This document shows positions 1 through 8,764 of a stretch of 64,000 nucleotides of DNA, piece after piece. The stretch's first letter is position 1. Every line of letters begins with the position of its first letter. The notes under the pieces were generated by a model, which saw nothing but the letters and a program-made list of their open reading frames with translations, was not told the origin of the DNA and did not search any database. The stretch spans positions 868,001-932,000 of the forward strand of contig JASGHK010000006.1 of the NCBI GenBank assembly GCA_049841135.1. The letters run 5' to 3'. The position numbers and the translations under genes were made by a program. The stretch is from JACRCT01 sp049841135. Lineage in GTDB: Bacteria > Myxococcota > Myxococcia > Myxococcales > UBA5297.

Positions 1-17
1 CGAACGCCCAGGGCATC

Positions 18-929
18 GTGCGCGAGCCCACGCTCTCCCGGGTGCTGGTCATCGACGACGACCCGTTCAGCGCCAAGCTCATCGATACCTGCCTGCGCGC
101 CGCCGGCTTCGTCAGCGCCAGCTGCTCGGAGCCCGAGCAGGCGCTGGAGATCGTCGAGTCCGAGCTGCCCGACCTGGTGATCCTCGACGTGGTGATGCCC
201 GGCGTGGACGGCTTCGAGCTGTGCCGGCGCATCCGCCGCAACCCGGCGCTGGCCTTCACGCCCATCATCTTCGTGACCCGCAAGGGCGACGTGGAGGGCC
301 GGGTGCGCGGCCTGGAGGTGGGCGGCAACGACTACATCGCCAAGCCCTTCGACCCCCAGGAGCTGGTGGCGCGGGTGCGCTCGCACCTGCAGCGGCTGGC
401 AGCGCTGCAGGACATGGCCATCCGCGACGGCCTGACCCGCTGCTTCAACCACAAGTACTTCAAGCTTCGGCTCGACCAGGAGCTGGCGCGGGCCCGCCGC
501 TACCACACACCCTTCTGCGTGGCGCTGGCGGACGCGGACCACTTCAAGTTCGTCAACGACACCTACGGCCACCCGGCAGGCGACGCGGCGCTCGGCAGGC
601 TGGCGAACATGGTGATGGCCGGCGTACGCGGCTCCGACGTCGTGGCCCGCTACTTCGGCGAGCAGTTCGGCCTGTTGCTAATCGAGGCGGGGCTCAAGGA
701 AGCCGAGCTCGTGACCGACCGCCTGCGTGCCCGGGTGGCAGCCGAGCCCTTCGCGCTCCCCGAGCCGACGGACGGCAGCACGGCCCCGCGCGTGCCGATG
801 ACGGTGAGCGTCGGCGTCACCGAGGTCCAGGCGACCGATACCGTCGAGAGCCTGCTGCAGCGGGCGGGCAAGGCGCTGGAGGAGGCGAAGGCCGCCGGGC
901 GCAACGTGGTGAGGACGGCGACCGGGTAG
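18..929 (+). CDS. Receiver-GGDEF response regulator with degenerate active site
   Basis: PleD-like cytoplasmic signalling protein. An N-terminal CheY-type receiver (about residues 8-120) shows the acidic pocket IDDDP, phospho-acceptor Asp57 in ILDVVMPG and the conserved Lys in AKPFDP. A GGDEF domain follows (about 135-300, opening IRDGLT). The signature is RYFGEQF instead of RYGGEEF, so the first Gly and the third acidic position are lost, while the inhibitory-site motif RxxD (RGSD) just upstream is kept. From what is known of the family, such a domain is probably a weak or inactive diguanylate cyclase and may instead bind c-di-GMP or GTP. The GTG start lies 17 bases from the window edge, so a longer N-terminus cannot be excluded. 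No partner kinase is adjacent. Confidence 0.85.
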   Translation: MREPTLSRVLVIDDDPFSAKLIDTCLRAAGFVSASCSEPEQALEIVESELPDLVILDVVMPGVDGFELCRRIRRNPALAFTPIIFVTRKGDVEGRVRGLEVGGNDYIAKPFDPQELVARVRSHLQRLAALQDMAIRDGLTRCFNHKYFKLRLDQELARARRYHTPFCVALADADHFKFVNDTYGHPAGDAALGRLANMVMAGVRGSDVVARYFGEQFGLLLIEAGLKEAELVTDRLRARVAAEPFALPEPTDGSTAPRVPMTVSVGVTEVQATDTVESLLQRAGKALEEAKAAGRNVVRTATG

Positions 930-1002
930 TCGCCGAAGGTCTCGGTCGCCTCCTCGCATGAGGGGGGCTCAAGACGCGCACGCCAAGCCTTAAGACCAGA
1001 CC

Positions 1003-1662
1003 GTGAAGCTCTGGCCCAGGCCGCCACGGCCCGCCGTCCGGTGGTCCTCCGAGCTGGGGGTGGTCAGCGCCGCCACCGTGCTCTGGGGTGGGGGCGAGTA
1101 CGTGCGGCTGAGGCGCTCCCCGAAGCCGGGGCTCGAGCGCCAAGCGCAGCGAATGCTCAACGGCCTGGACGGCCTGGCCCGCCAGCGCCTCCTGCGGCCC
1201 CACGCCCGGCTTGCCGCCGACCGGGCGTCCGACGCGCTGGCCTTCGCCGCCGTGCCGCTCGCCTGCGGGCTGGCGCTGATGTGTGTCGACGGCCTCGCCC
1301 CGCGCCTGTTGCGGGACGGCCTCCGGGTCGTCCGGGCGGTGACGCTCACCGGCGCGGTGAACCAGGCGGTGAAGTTCCTGGCGCCGCGCGAGCGACCCTT
1401 CACCCGCACGGGGCCCACGGGCGACGGGCGCGATCCGTTCGGGTCGTTCTTCTCCAACCACACGAGCGCGGTGACGGCGATGGCCTCGGCCTCGGCGAGG
1501 CTGGTGCACGCGCGCGGGGCGCGGACGTGGTTCGGGTTGCCGCTCTTCGGGCTGGCCGTGTTCGTGGGCTACCTGCGCATCGCGGCCGACCAGCACTACT
1601 TGACCGACGTCCTGGCGGGACTGGGCATCGGCGCGGCGCTGGGCTTTGCGGCCGCGCGCTGA
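1003..1662 (+). CDS. PAP2-family membrane phosphatase
   Basis: A 219-residue protein of the type 2 phosphatidic acid phosphatase / undecaprenyl-PP phosphatase superfamily. The three catalytic blocks are visible: K-x6-RP as KFLAPRERP, a variant of the PSGH block as FFSNHTS (His kept), and the SR-x5-H-x3-D block as RIAADQHYLTD, where the first Ser is replaced. Several hydrophobic segments suggest a multi-pass inner-membrane protein that dephosphorylates a lipid pyrophosphate or phosphate; the substrate cannot be told. The GTG start is chosen because it follows the preceding stop by about 70 bases and no better start is visible. It probably stands alone. Confidence 0.8.
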   Translation: MKLWPRPPRPAVRWSSELGVVSAATVLWGGGEYVRLRRSPKPGLERQAQRMLNGLDGLARQRLLRPHARLAADRASDALAFAAVPLACGLALMCVDGLAPRLLRDGLRVVRAVTLTGAVNQAVKFLAPRERPFTRTGPTGDGRDPFGSFFSNHTSAVTAMASASARLVHARGARTWFGLPLFGLAVFVGYLRIAADQHYLTDVLAGLGIGAALGFAAAR

Positions 1663-2042
1663 TGCGCCTGGGGTGCGGGTCTCCTGCCCGATGCCTGGCA
1701 GTTGCAGACGGCAAGGTCGGGAGATGCAGGCCCCAGGGTCGGTATCTGGAATGGGCAGGCCTCCAAAGTTGGTGGCGTCGGGCCTCCGGGCCCGCCCAGT
1801 GCCTGCTGTCCTGGCTAGTCCTGTTGGCTCTGGGCTTTCGGGCGCGCCCAATCCCTCTCTCATCACCCAAGGTTAGAATCGGCCCGTCGTTCGCCGCATC
1901 GGCCGAGGCAGGTGCGGCCCGTTCGCGGGGAAGCTGGCCGCGCGCCACTGAACACCTGGCCTGGGGACGAGCACGCGCCGATTCCGTCCGGCGCACCTTC
2001 ACGGGAGGCTCGCCAGCCGGGGGGGATGCGAGGAGCGAGACG
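1663..2042. other. Intergenic region
   Basis: 380 bases with no convincing gene. Open frames across it are composition artefacts of high GC. The last 15 bases carry a purine-rich ribosome-binding stretch (GAGGAGCGAGACG) directly before the ATG at 2043. No clear promoter, terminator or RNA is seen. Confidence 0.5.
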
Positions 2043-3863
2043 ATGGCTCTGCGACGAGCGACCCGACGCGAAGTGCTGCAGGGAGGCCTCGCCATCGTGG
2101 CCAGCGGCCTGGGCGTCGAGGCCTGTGGGAGCACGCCCGGCGGCGGGGCGCTCGATGCGGCCATCGGCGGCGCCGACGCCGGGCTCGATGCGTCCACTGC
2201 GCTCGACGCCGCCGCGCGAGCCGACGCCTCGTCCGCCCTGGAGGATGCCGCCGTTGCCCAAGCCGATGCCGCCGGCGAGCCCGCGGATGCCGCCGCCCAG
2301 GCCGGATCCGACGCTGCCGCGCCCGATGCCGGGAACGCGGCGCCTCGGCCCACGACGAGCGCGCGCACGCGCATCGAGGGCGTGCTCTCCAGCGAGAAGC
2401 ACGACGCCAGCCTCAAGTCGCTCTGGGGCGTGACCAAGACGGTCGCGGGCGAGGCGCACCAGCGGCGCGACGACCTGGGCGCCGATGCCACCGCCGACGT
2501 TGCGACCGCCGCCGAGGCCTCGCTCTTGTACCTGGCCCACCTGACCGACATCCACGTCATCGACGAGGAGTCGCCCGCCCGGACCATCAACCTCGACCGC
2601 GTGGCCGGCGCGGCCTGGCACTACCAGGAGGCGCACGCGTCGCAGGTGCTCGACGCGATGGTGCGCAAGCTGCGCGCGCTCGACGCTGCCCGCCCGCTCG
2701 ACCTGGCGCTCTTCACCGGCGACCTCATCGACAACAACCAGAAGAACGAGCTGGGCTGGTTCCTGAAGGTCCTGGAGGGCGGCCCGCTCCAGCCCAACTC
2801 CGGCGACCTCGAGAATCCGCTCCCGGGGACCGACGACGACCCGCACGATTCGTTCACGGCCATGGGGTTGGGCCCCATCCCCTGGGCCATCGCGCCGGGC
2901 AACCACGACCTGCTCATCCAGGGCAACCTGCCGATGACCCCGCCGCTCTACGACTACTCGCCGGTCACCGGCGACCCGCGGCGCGGCACCATCGGCAGGT
3001 ACGACCTCGGGCGGGTCAACCCACCGGCCTGCAACGCCATCCCGGGCAACGAGTCGCCGACGCCGCCGCGCTGCATCCCGACGCCGCCCAGCTCGTTGAC
3101 CGCTGGGACCCTGCCCGCCGATCCCAACCGGGCGAACCTGACCCGGGACGACTTCCTGGCCGCCGTCCGCGCCGCGCCCGGGCTCCCGGCGGGCCACGGC
3201 TATGGCCAGGCCCTCGCGTCGTCCGGCGATGGCGACTACGTGCTCGAGCCGGTGCCCGGCCTGCCGCTGCGGGTGGTGGTCCTCAACACCACCGCGGCGG
3301 GCAGCGCCGCGGGCTTCTACCCGAAGTCGAAGATCAATGGCTTCCTCGCCGACACGCTCGCGCAGGCCGAGCAGGACCAGGCGCTGGTGATCGTCGCCTC
3401 GCACCATCCCTCCGACACCATCGTGGGCAACGGCGACGAGCTGCGCGCCAAGCTCAACGCCTGCCCCAACGTCGTGCTCCACCTGGTCGGCCACACGCAC
3501 GACAGCCTGGTCACGCCGCGGCCGGGCGCGACGCCGCAGCACGGCTACTGGGAGGTCACCACCGCTGGGCTCGTCGCCTGGCCGCAGCAGGCGCGCCTCG
3601 TCGAGCTCGTCGACAAGCGCGACGGGACCGCCGAGCTCTGGCTGACGATGGTCGACTTCGACACCGACCACGGGTCGCTGGGGGCCTTGGCCGAGGCCTC
3701 GCGCTTCCTGGCGCTATACGAGGTGCACGCGGGGCTGGCGCCGAGGGGCGAGGGGAGCGTCGGCGACCGCAACCTGGTGCTGCCGGTGGCGCTGACGCCC
3801 GAGCTGCGCGCGAAGCTCGCGGCGCTGCCCGGCCAGCCGGTGGAGTCGAAGCTCTTCGCCTGA
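2043..3863 (+). CDS. Exported calcineurin-like metallophosphoesterase (lipoprotein)
   Basis: A 606-residue secreted phosphoesterase. The N-terminus combines a twin-Arg stretch (RRATRREVLQGG), a hydrophobic segment and a lipobox-like VEAC, so Tat export with lipid anchoring is likely. An Ala/Asp-rich linker follows (about residues 30-105), a common feature of myxobacterial lipoproteins. The catalytic domain shows the dinuclear-metal motifs in order: LTDIHVID, FTGDLIDNN, GNHD, ASHHPSD and GHTH. It resembles the TIGR03768-type bacterial metallophosphoesterases; the substrate is unknown. The frame is open for about 1 kb upstream, but the ATG at 2043 with its GGAG-type ribosome site and the signal peptide fix the start. 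It ends 24 bases before the PAS-GAF gene remnant. Confidence 0.85.
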   Translation: MALRRATRREVLQGGLAIVASGLGVEACGSTPGGGALDAAIGGADAGLDASTALDAAARADASSALEDAAVAQADAAGEPADAAAQAGSDAAAPDAGNAAPRPTTSARTRIEGVLSSEKHDASLKSLWGVTKTVAGEAHQRRDDLGADATADVATAAEASLLYLAHLTDIHVIDEESPARTINLDRVAGAAWHYQEAHASQVLDAMVRKLRALDAARPLDLALFTGDLIDNNQKNELGWFLKVLEGGPLQPNSGDLENPLPGTDDDPHDSFTAMGLGPIPWAIAPGNHDLLIQGNLPMTPPLYDYSPVTGDPRRGTIGRYDLGRVNPPACNAIPGNESPTPPRCIPTPPSSLTAGTLPADPNRANLTRDDFLAAVRAAPGLPAGHGYGQALASSGDGDYVLEPVPGLPLRVVVLNTTAAGSAAGFYPKSKINGFLADTLAQAEQDQALVIVASHHPSDTIVGNGDELRAKLNACPNVVLHLVGHTHDSLVTPRPGATPQHGYWEVTTAGLVAWPQQARLVELVDKRDGTAELWLTMVDFDTDHGSLGALAEASRFLALYEVHAGLAPRGEGSVGDRNLVLPVALTPELRAKLAALPGQPVESKLFA

Positions 3864-3887
3864 CGGACAGGAGGCGGATCGCGCCGG

Positions 3888-3997
3888 TCAGCCCGAACCT
3901 GGGCGACGCAGCGTCACCGCGCTCAGGTTTGCGAGCAGGTGCAGGAGCTCGCGGCAGGACGAGCAGCATCGAGCCGACCAGCACGCCGCCGTGCCCA
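3888..3997 (-). pseudogene. Remnant of the 3' end of a PAS-GAF gene (left island boundary)
   Basis: About 110 bases match the 3' end of the minus-strand PAS-GAF gene at 20620-20757 at about 93% identity, in the same orientation and with the stop codon at the same place (TGA at 3890-3888). The residues ELLHLLANLSAVTLRRPG are readable in both. This copy lacks 23 bases that are present at 20689-20711, which shifts its frame, so it cannot be functional. Similarity ends sharply at the stop codon on one side and at the start of the cas3 upstream region on the other. It is read as the left half of a flanking direct duplication created when the CRISPR-Cas island entered. Confidence 0.8.
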
Positions 3998-4107
3998 AGC
4001 TTCCCCGGGTCTCCCGGGTCTCCCGAGTCTCAGCCGAAAACACGCAATGTCCGACCCCGGTGCTAAGGTGCGTTCCGGTTGACGAGGCACTTGGCGAGGG
4101 GCTGCAC

Positions 4108-6721
4108 ATGAGGGGAGTGCCGACTGGGTTCTGGGGCAAGCTGCGAGAGGACCCCGAGGGCCGTGTCGTCGAGTGGCACCCGCTTCTGGCCCACTGCGCT
4201 GATGTCGCCGCCGTGGCCGAGTCACTGCTCGAGCTTCCGGTCTGGCATCAGCGCGCTGCTCGGCTGGCGGGGATTGCCGCGCTCACCGCGCAGGACCGCG
4301 CACGGCTCTGTGTCATGGCCGCGCTGCACGACTTCGGCAAGCTCACCATTCCGTTCCAGGCCAAGGGCCGAAAAGACCTCCCGTGCAGCCGAGGCGGACA
4401 TGTGGAGCCGGCCATCGGCGCGGTGTGCGCGAACGACTTTGCGGAGCTCTTCGAGCCGCTGGGCTGCTTTGGAGTTGGCGCCTTCGGACTGCTCATCTCG
4501 GCACTCGCTCACCACGGGAAGCCGCTGGCCGCCGCACGGGCCGGCCACAGCTCCTCTCCATGGTCGTCCCAGGGAGGGCTCGAATCCGGCCAGCGGGCTA
4601 CGTGAGCTGATTGCCGCCTGCAAGGTCTGGTTCCCGGAGGCGTTCGGCCCTGGGCGCGACCTGCCGGAGTCTGCGCAGCTTCAGCACGCCTTCGCAGGTC
4701 TGGTGATGCTGGCGGACTGGATCGCGTCCGACGCAGAGCTCTTCCCATTTGCCAGCAGCCTGTCCGACCGGATGACCTTCGCACGGCAACAGGCTCGTCA
4801 TGTCGTGGTGCGCTTGGGGCTCGACGTCCCAGTCCCCCAGCGACTGGATCCGGTAGGACGCGACGCCTTCGCTAGGATCTCGTCCTTTCCTCCCCGGGCG
4901 GCCCAGCGTGCTGTGACGGCGCTCCCCGAAGCGGTCGCGGGCTCCATCGTGGTTCTCGAGGCGGAGACCGGCAGTGGCAAGACCGAGGCCGCGCTCGCGC
5001 ACTTCGTCCGCTTGTTCTGCTCGGGGCAGGTCGATGGGCTCTACTTCGCGCTCCCGACCCGAACCGCGGCAACACGAGATCTTCGCGCGCGTCCAGGCTG
5101 CCACCCGGCAGGCGTTTGCAGACCCGCCTCCGGTCGTACTTGCCGTCCCCGGCTACCTTCAGGTCGATGACGTCCAAGGCCAGCGTTTGCCAGGGTTCGA
5201 TGTCCTCTGGCCCGACCAGGACCGCTTCCGGTACCGCGGCTGGGCGGCAGAAGGCCCCAAGCGCTACCTCGCTGGCGCCATCGTCGTCGGCACCATCGAC
5301 CAGGTTCTCTTGTCCTCGCTGATGGTCGGGCATGCGCACCTTCGCGCCACCGCGCTGCTGCGGCACCTCCTGGTGGTCGATGAGGTTCATGCGTCGGACG
5401 TCTACATGACCCGGATCCTCGAGTCCGTGCTCGCGCGTCACGTTCGCGCAGGCGGCCACGCGCTCCTGCTTTCCGCGACTCTGGCTGCCGAAGCCCGGCA
5501 GCGGTTGCTCCTGGCAGCAACTTCCCAACCACGAAGCCTCACTCTCGAAGAGTCGGTCTCCGCTCCCTACCCGATGGTCTCCTCCCGCAACGCCACCTCC
5601 ACGGCGATCGATGTGTTCGCGGTGACCCACGATGGACGTGCCCGGAGCGCGACGGTCGAGCTCTCCGCCACGATGGAAGACCCGCCGAGCGTCGCCGCGA
5701 GGGCGGCTGCTGCGGCTCGCGCCGGCGCCAAGGTTCTCGTCCTGCGCAACACGGTGGCCGATTGCGTCGCGACCCAGCTCGAGGTCGAAGCACAGCTGAG
5801 CGAGCCCGCGCTGCTCTTCGCCTGCGGGGGCCGACCCGCGCCGCACCATGGGCGCTTCGCCCGGGACGATCGACAGGCGCTGGACGTCGCGCTGGAGCAG
5901 CGGCTCGGCAAGGAGCGCCCGGACGGTGGCTGTGTCGTCGTGGCGACCCAGACGGTCCAGCAGTCTCTCGACATCGACGCCGACCTGCTCATCACGGACC
6001 TCTGCCCAATCGATGTGCTGCTCCAAAGGATCGGGCGTCTCCATCGGCACCTGCGGCGTCGCCCCGCTGGCATCGAAGTCCCTCTTGTCATCGTCCTCGT
6101 CCCGGAGAGCCGCGACCTGACGGCCCTCGTGGGCAAGGGCGGCAGGCCCAGGAATCACCATGGGCTGGGCAGCGTGTATCAGGACCTCCGGGTGCTAGAG
6201 GCCACTTGGTCCACGTTGGAGCAGGAGCGGACGTGGCGAATTCCCGCCATGAGCCGCGAGCTGGTCGAGCGCTGTCTCCACTCCGCTTCACTCGCGGCGA
6301 CCGTCGAGCGGCTCGGGCCGGCGTTCCGGGAGCACGAGCAGTACCTGCTGGGCGAGCCTTCGGCCACCGTCGCCTCGCGGAGCTCAACCTCGTGGACTGG
6401 GACAAGCCCTACGCCGACATGGAGTTCCCGGGCTCCGTCGACGAGAGGATCCAGACCAGGCTCGGAGAGGGCGACCGGCGGGTGAAGTTCACGCCGCCGT
6501 TCCGCGGGCCCTTCGGCCTCGAGGTCCGCGAGGTCTCGCTCCGAGCGTCGTGGATCTTCGGTGCTGCCGCGGACGCCGAGGCAGAGGACGTCGTCAGCGA
6601 CCCAGCCTCCGGTGCGGCCCGTTTCAGATTTGGTGCGAAGCAGTTCGTGTACGACCGGCTCGGCCTGCGAATCGACCGGCAGGACGACGCCAAGGAGACA
6701 AGCGATGCCGATGGCCCATGA
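4108..6721 (+). CDS. cas3: CRISPR-associated nuclease-helicase Cas3 (HD + DExH), frame broken three times
   Basis: Effector nuclease-helicase of type I-E interference, recruited by Cascade to degrade the displaced strand. An N-terminal HD nuclease (HPLLAHC, ALHDFGKL, SALAHHGKP) is followed by an SF2 helicase: Walker A LEAETGSGKTEA, DEVH box VVDEVHAS, motif III LLSATLA, motif VI QRIGRLHRH. The chain is split over three frames: 4108 to about 4570, to about 5075 (between TRTAAT and EIFARV), to about 6365, then to the TGA at 6719-6721. All domains are complete when rejoined, and single-base errors are common elsewhere in the window, so this is probably a sequencing artefact, though a real pseudogene is possible. 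The ATG at 4108 has a GAGGGG site; an upstream start at 3991 would lie inside the boundary repeat. It overlaps cse1 by 17 bases. Confidence 0.9.
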
Positions 6722-8204
6722 CCTGCTGATGGAGCCGCTGCTGTCGTGGCGGGACACGAAGCGCCGGCGTGGCGTGACGACGCTTCCCGGCCTGCTGGCG
6801 AGATTGGCGACCGGGGAGCTGGGAGACTTCCCGCGCGTTCGCACCCACCAGTTCCACCCCTGGTCGATGTTCCTGACGCAGCTGGCGGCGATCGCCTTGC
6901 ACCGCGCCGGCCAGATGGAGCCGCCCGCGACGGAGAGCGAGTGGCGGGCGCTGCTGCTCGCGCTGACCGGGGGAGCGCACGAGCCCTGGTGCCTGGTGGT
7001 GGACGACCTCTCCAAGCCCGCGTTCTTCCAGCCGCCAGTGCCGGAGGGGGAGTGCATGCAGTGGAAGGCACTCCGGTGCCCCGATGATTTGGACATCCTC
7101 GTCACCTCGAAGGCTCATGACGTCAAGGAGTCGCGAGTGGCGCCCATCGCGGAGAGTTGGGTCTACGCACTCACGACGCTGCAGACGATGCAGGGCTATC
7201 CCGGGCGCGGCTACAACCCCATCTCCAGGATGAAGGGCGGCTACGGGAACCGGCCGCGCGTGGGTTTGGCCCCCGACCTCGCTCCCAGCACGAGGTTCCG
7301 GCGCGACGTCTCCGTGCTGCTCAGCCAGCGGCCGGCACTCCTCGCCCGCGGCTTCAATGACCATGGCGCTGACTTGGTCTGGGTCGTGCCGTGGGATGGC
7401 AGGTCCTCCCTGGCACAGGGCGAGCTCGCCCCGCACTTCATCGAGATCTGTTGGCGCATCCGGTGTCGCGGCACGACGCAGGTCGAGTGCGCCTACACCA
7501 CGACCGAGGCTCGGCGCTGCCTCGCCACGATCGTCAACGGCGACGTCGGCGACTCCTGGATACCGATCGAGCGCGATGGAGGAGCGCTGACCGTGGGCCC
7601 CAGCGGATTCCACTACGAGCTCCTCGCCAAGCTGCTCTTCGGCGACGACTTCGAGCCTGCGGCAGCCCAGGTCGTCAGGGTTGGAGACGACGGGGCCTTG
7701 TACTTGCTCTGCTCGGCCCTAGCGAGAGGCCAGGGCAAGACGGAAGGGCTTCACGAGCGGCTCTTGCCAGTGCCTGCCCCAGTCAAACGCCGACTGGGAC
7801 AGGTAGACCAGCGCGCCGCGCTGGGCCGGAGAGCCGTTCAGTGCATCGAGCAGGCGAAGAAGATGCGCAGCAAGGTCCTCTTCCCAGCGCTCAAGGCGAT
7901 TTCGCTCGGCGGCAAGACCCTCGAGGACCGCTTCGACGCGGAGGTGGACGACGTCTTCTTCCAGAGCCTGTTCGGCAGCCTCGAGCAGCCTGACGAGGCC
8001 GCCCGACTCGCCTGGGAACGCAGGCTTGCTGCCCTGGCAAAGGAGGAGCTCGCCCGAGCGATCGACCGCTGTCCGCTGGCGGATGCGCAGCGCTTTCGAG
8101 CCATCTCCAACGCCCAGGCCTTCTTCCGCAACGGCCTCGGCAAGCACTTTCCCGACACCCTCTCACCGACGTCCCCGCAGTCCGAGGAAGGAGCGCAGCC
8201 ATGA
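6705..8204 (+). CDS. cse1: Type I-E Cascade large subunit Cse1/CasA (Cas8e)
   Basis: A 499-residue large subunit of Cascade, which recognises the PAM and recruits Cas3. It has the usual length (about 500) and position for the family and typical stretches such as FHPWSMFLTQLAA near the N-terminus and the central region around MQGYPGRGYNPISRMKGG. The ATG at 6705 is preceded by AAGGAG with 7-base spacing; a second ATG two codons later is possible. The start lies within the 3' end of cas3 and the stop overlaps cse2 by four bases (ATGA), showing a tightly coupled operon. No frame break is seen. Confidence 0.93.
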   Translation: MPMAHDLLMEPLLSWRDTKRRRGVTTLPGLLARLATGELGDFPRVRTHQFHPWSMFLTQLAAIALHRAGQMEPPATESEWRALLLALTGGAHEPWCLVVDDLSKPAFFQPPVPEGECMQWKALRCPDDLDILVTSKAHDVKESRVAPIAESWVYALTTLQTMQGYPGRGYNPISRMKGGYGNRPRVGLAPDLAPSTRFRRDVSVLLSQRPALLARGFNDHGADLVWVVPWDGRSSLAQGELAPHFIEICWRIRCRGTTQVECAYTTTEARRCLATIVNGDVGDSWIPIERDGGALTVGPSGFHYELLAKLLFGDDFEPAAAQVVRVGDDGALYLLCSALARGQGKTEGLHERLLPVPAPVKRRLGQVDQRAALGRRAVQCIEQAKKMRSKVLFPALKAISLGGKTLEDRFDAEVDDVFFQSLFGSLEQPDEAARLAWERRLAALAKEELARAIDRCPLADAQRFRAISNAQAFFRNGLGKHFPDTLSPTSPQSEEGAQP

Positions 8205-8746
8205 GCGAAGCTGATGCAGCGGCTGGCGAGAGTCCGAGCCTCTCGTCCGTCGTCAACCAGTTGGCGGGCCTGATGGCCCACGGTGGCGGCGTGCTGACCG
8301 CCGGCGAGGTCGCCGGGCTGCGCCGCATGGACCCGAGGCGCATCGACGCCCCCGGCTTCTACAAGCTGGTGGGCGCGGTGCTGGACCCCAGGTTGGCGCG
8401 AGGTGCGGCGGCGAGGCAGGCGCAGGAGGAAGCGTGGGCCGCGGTGATTGTCGGCCTGGCGCACCTCGGGTCGCGGCACAAGCCTGGCGTCCGCCTCGGG
8501 ACCGCGCTGGTCCAGGCGGGCTTCTCCGAGCTGCGCTTCGTGCGGCTTCTGCGCGCCGACGGCGATCGCCTGATCGACGACATCCCCGCGCTCGCACGCT
8601 TCCTCGCGGCCAAGAACACGCCGGCCGACTTCGCCGAAGGGGCGCGTCTCATCCTCTCGGCCGACCGTAGCGACGAAGAGACGACCCGCCGGCGCATCGC
8701 CGGTGACTTCTATTCCGCCCTGAGCCAGTCCAAGCACAACGCCTGA
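8201..8746 (+). CDS. cse2: Type I-E Cascade small subunit Cse2/CasB (Cas11e)
   Basis: A 181-residue all-alpha small subunit, present as a dimer along the belly of Cascade, that stabilises the R-loop. It is assigned from its position between cse1 and cas7e, its length, and family-like segments (FYKLVGAVLDP, then the helical C-terminal half with RIAGDFYSAL). AAGGAG lies eight bases before the ATG, and the start overlaps the cse1 stop by four bases. Cse2 is poorly conserved, so the assignment leans on context as well as sequence. Confidence 0.9.
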   Translation: MSEADAAAGESPSLSSVVNQLAGLMAHGGGVLTAGEVAGLRRMDPRRIDAPGFYKLVGAVLDPRLARGAAARQAQEEAWAAVIVGLAHLGSRHKPGVRLGTALVQAGFSELRFVRLLRADGDRLIDDIPALARFLAAKNTPADFAEGARLILSADRSDEETTRRRIAGDFYSALSQSKHNA

Positions 8747-8764
8747 CCGAACGGAGCCCGTCCA

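Noticed and set aside
1041..2042. Upstream extension of the metallophosphoesterase frame to 940 codons
   Set aside because: It covers the PAP2 gene in another frame, and the signal peptide and ribosome site mark the start at 2043.
4163..6485. cas3 fragments as separate genes (split Cas3' and Cas3'')
   Set aside because: The breaks fall inside domains, not between the HD and helicase parts, and neighbouring frames continue the same fold.
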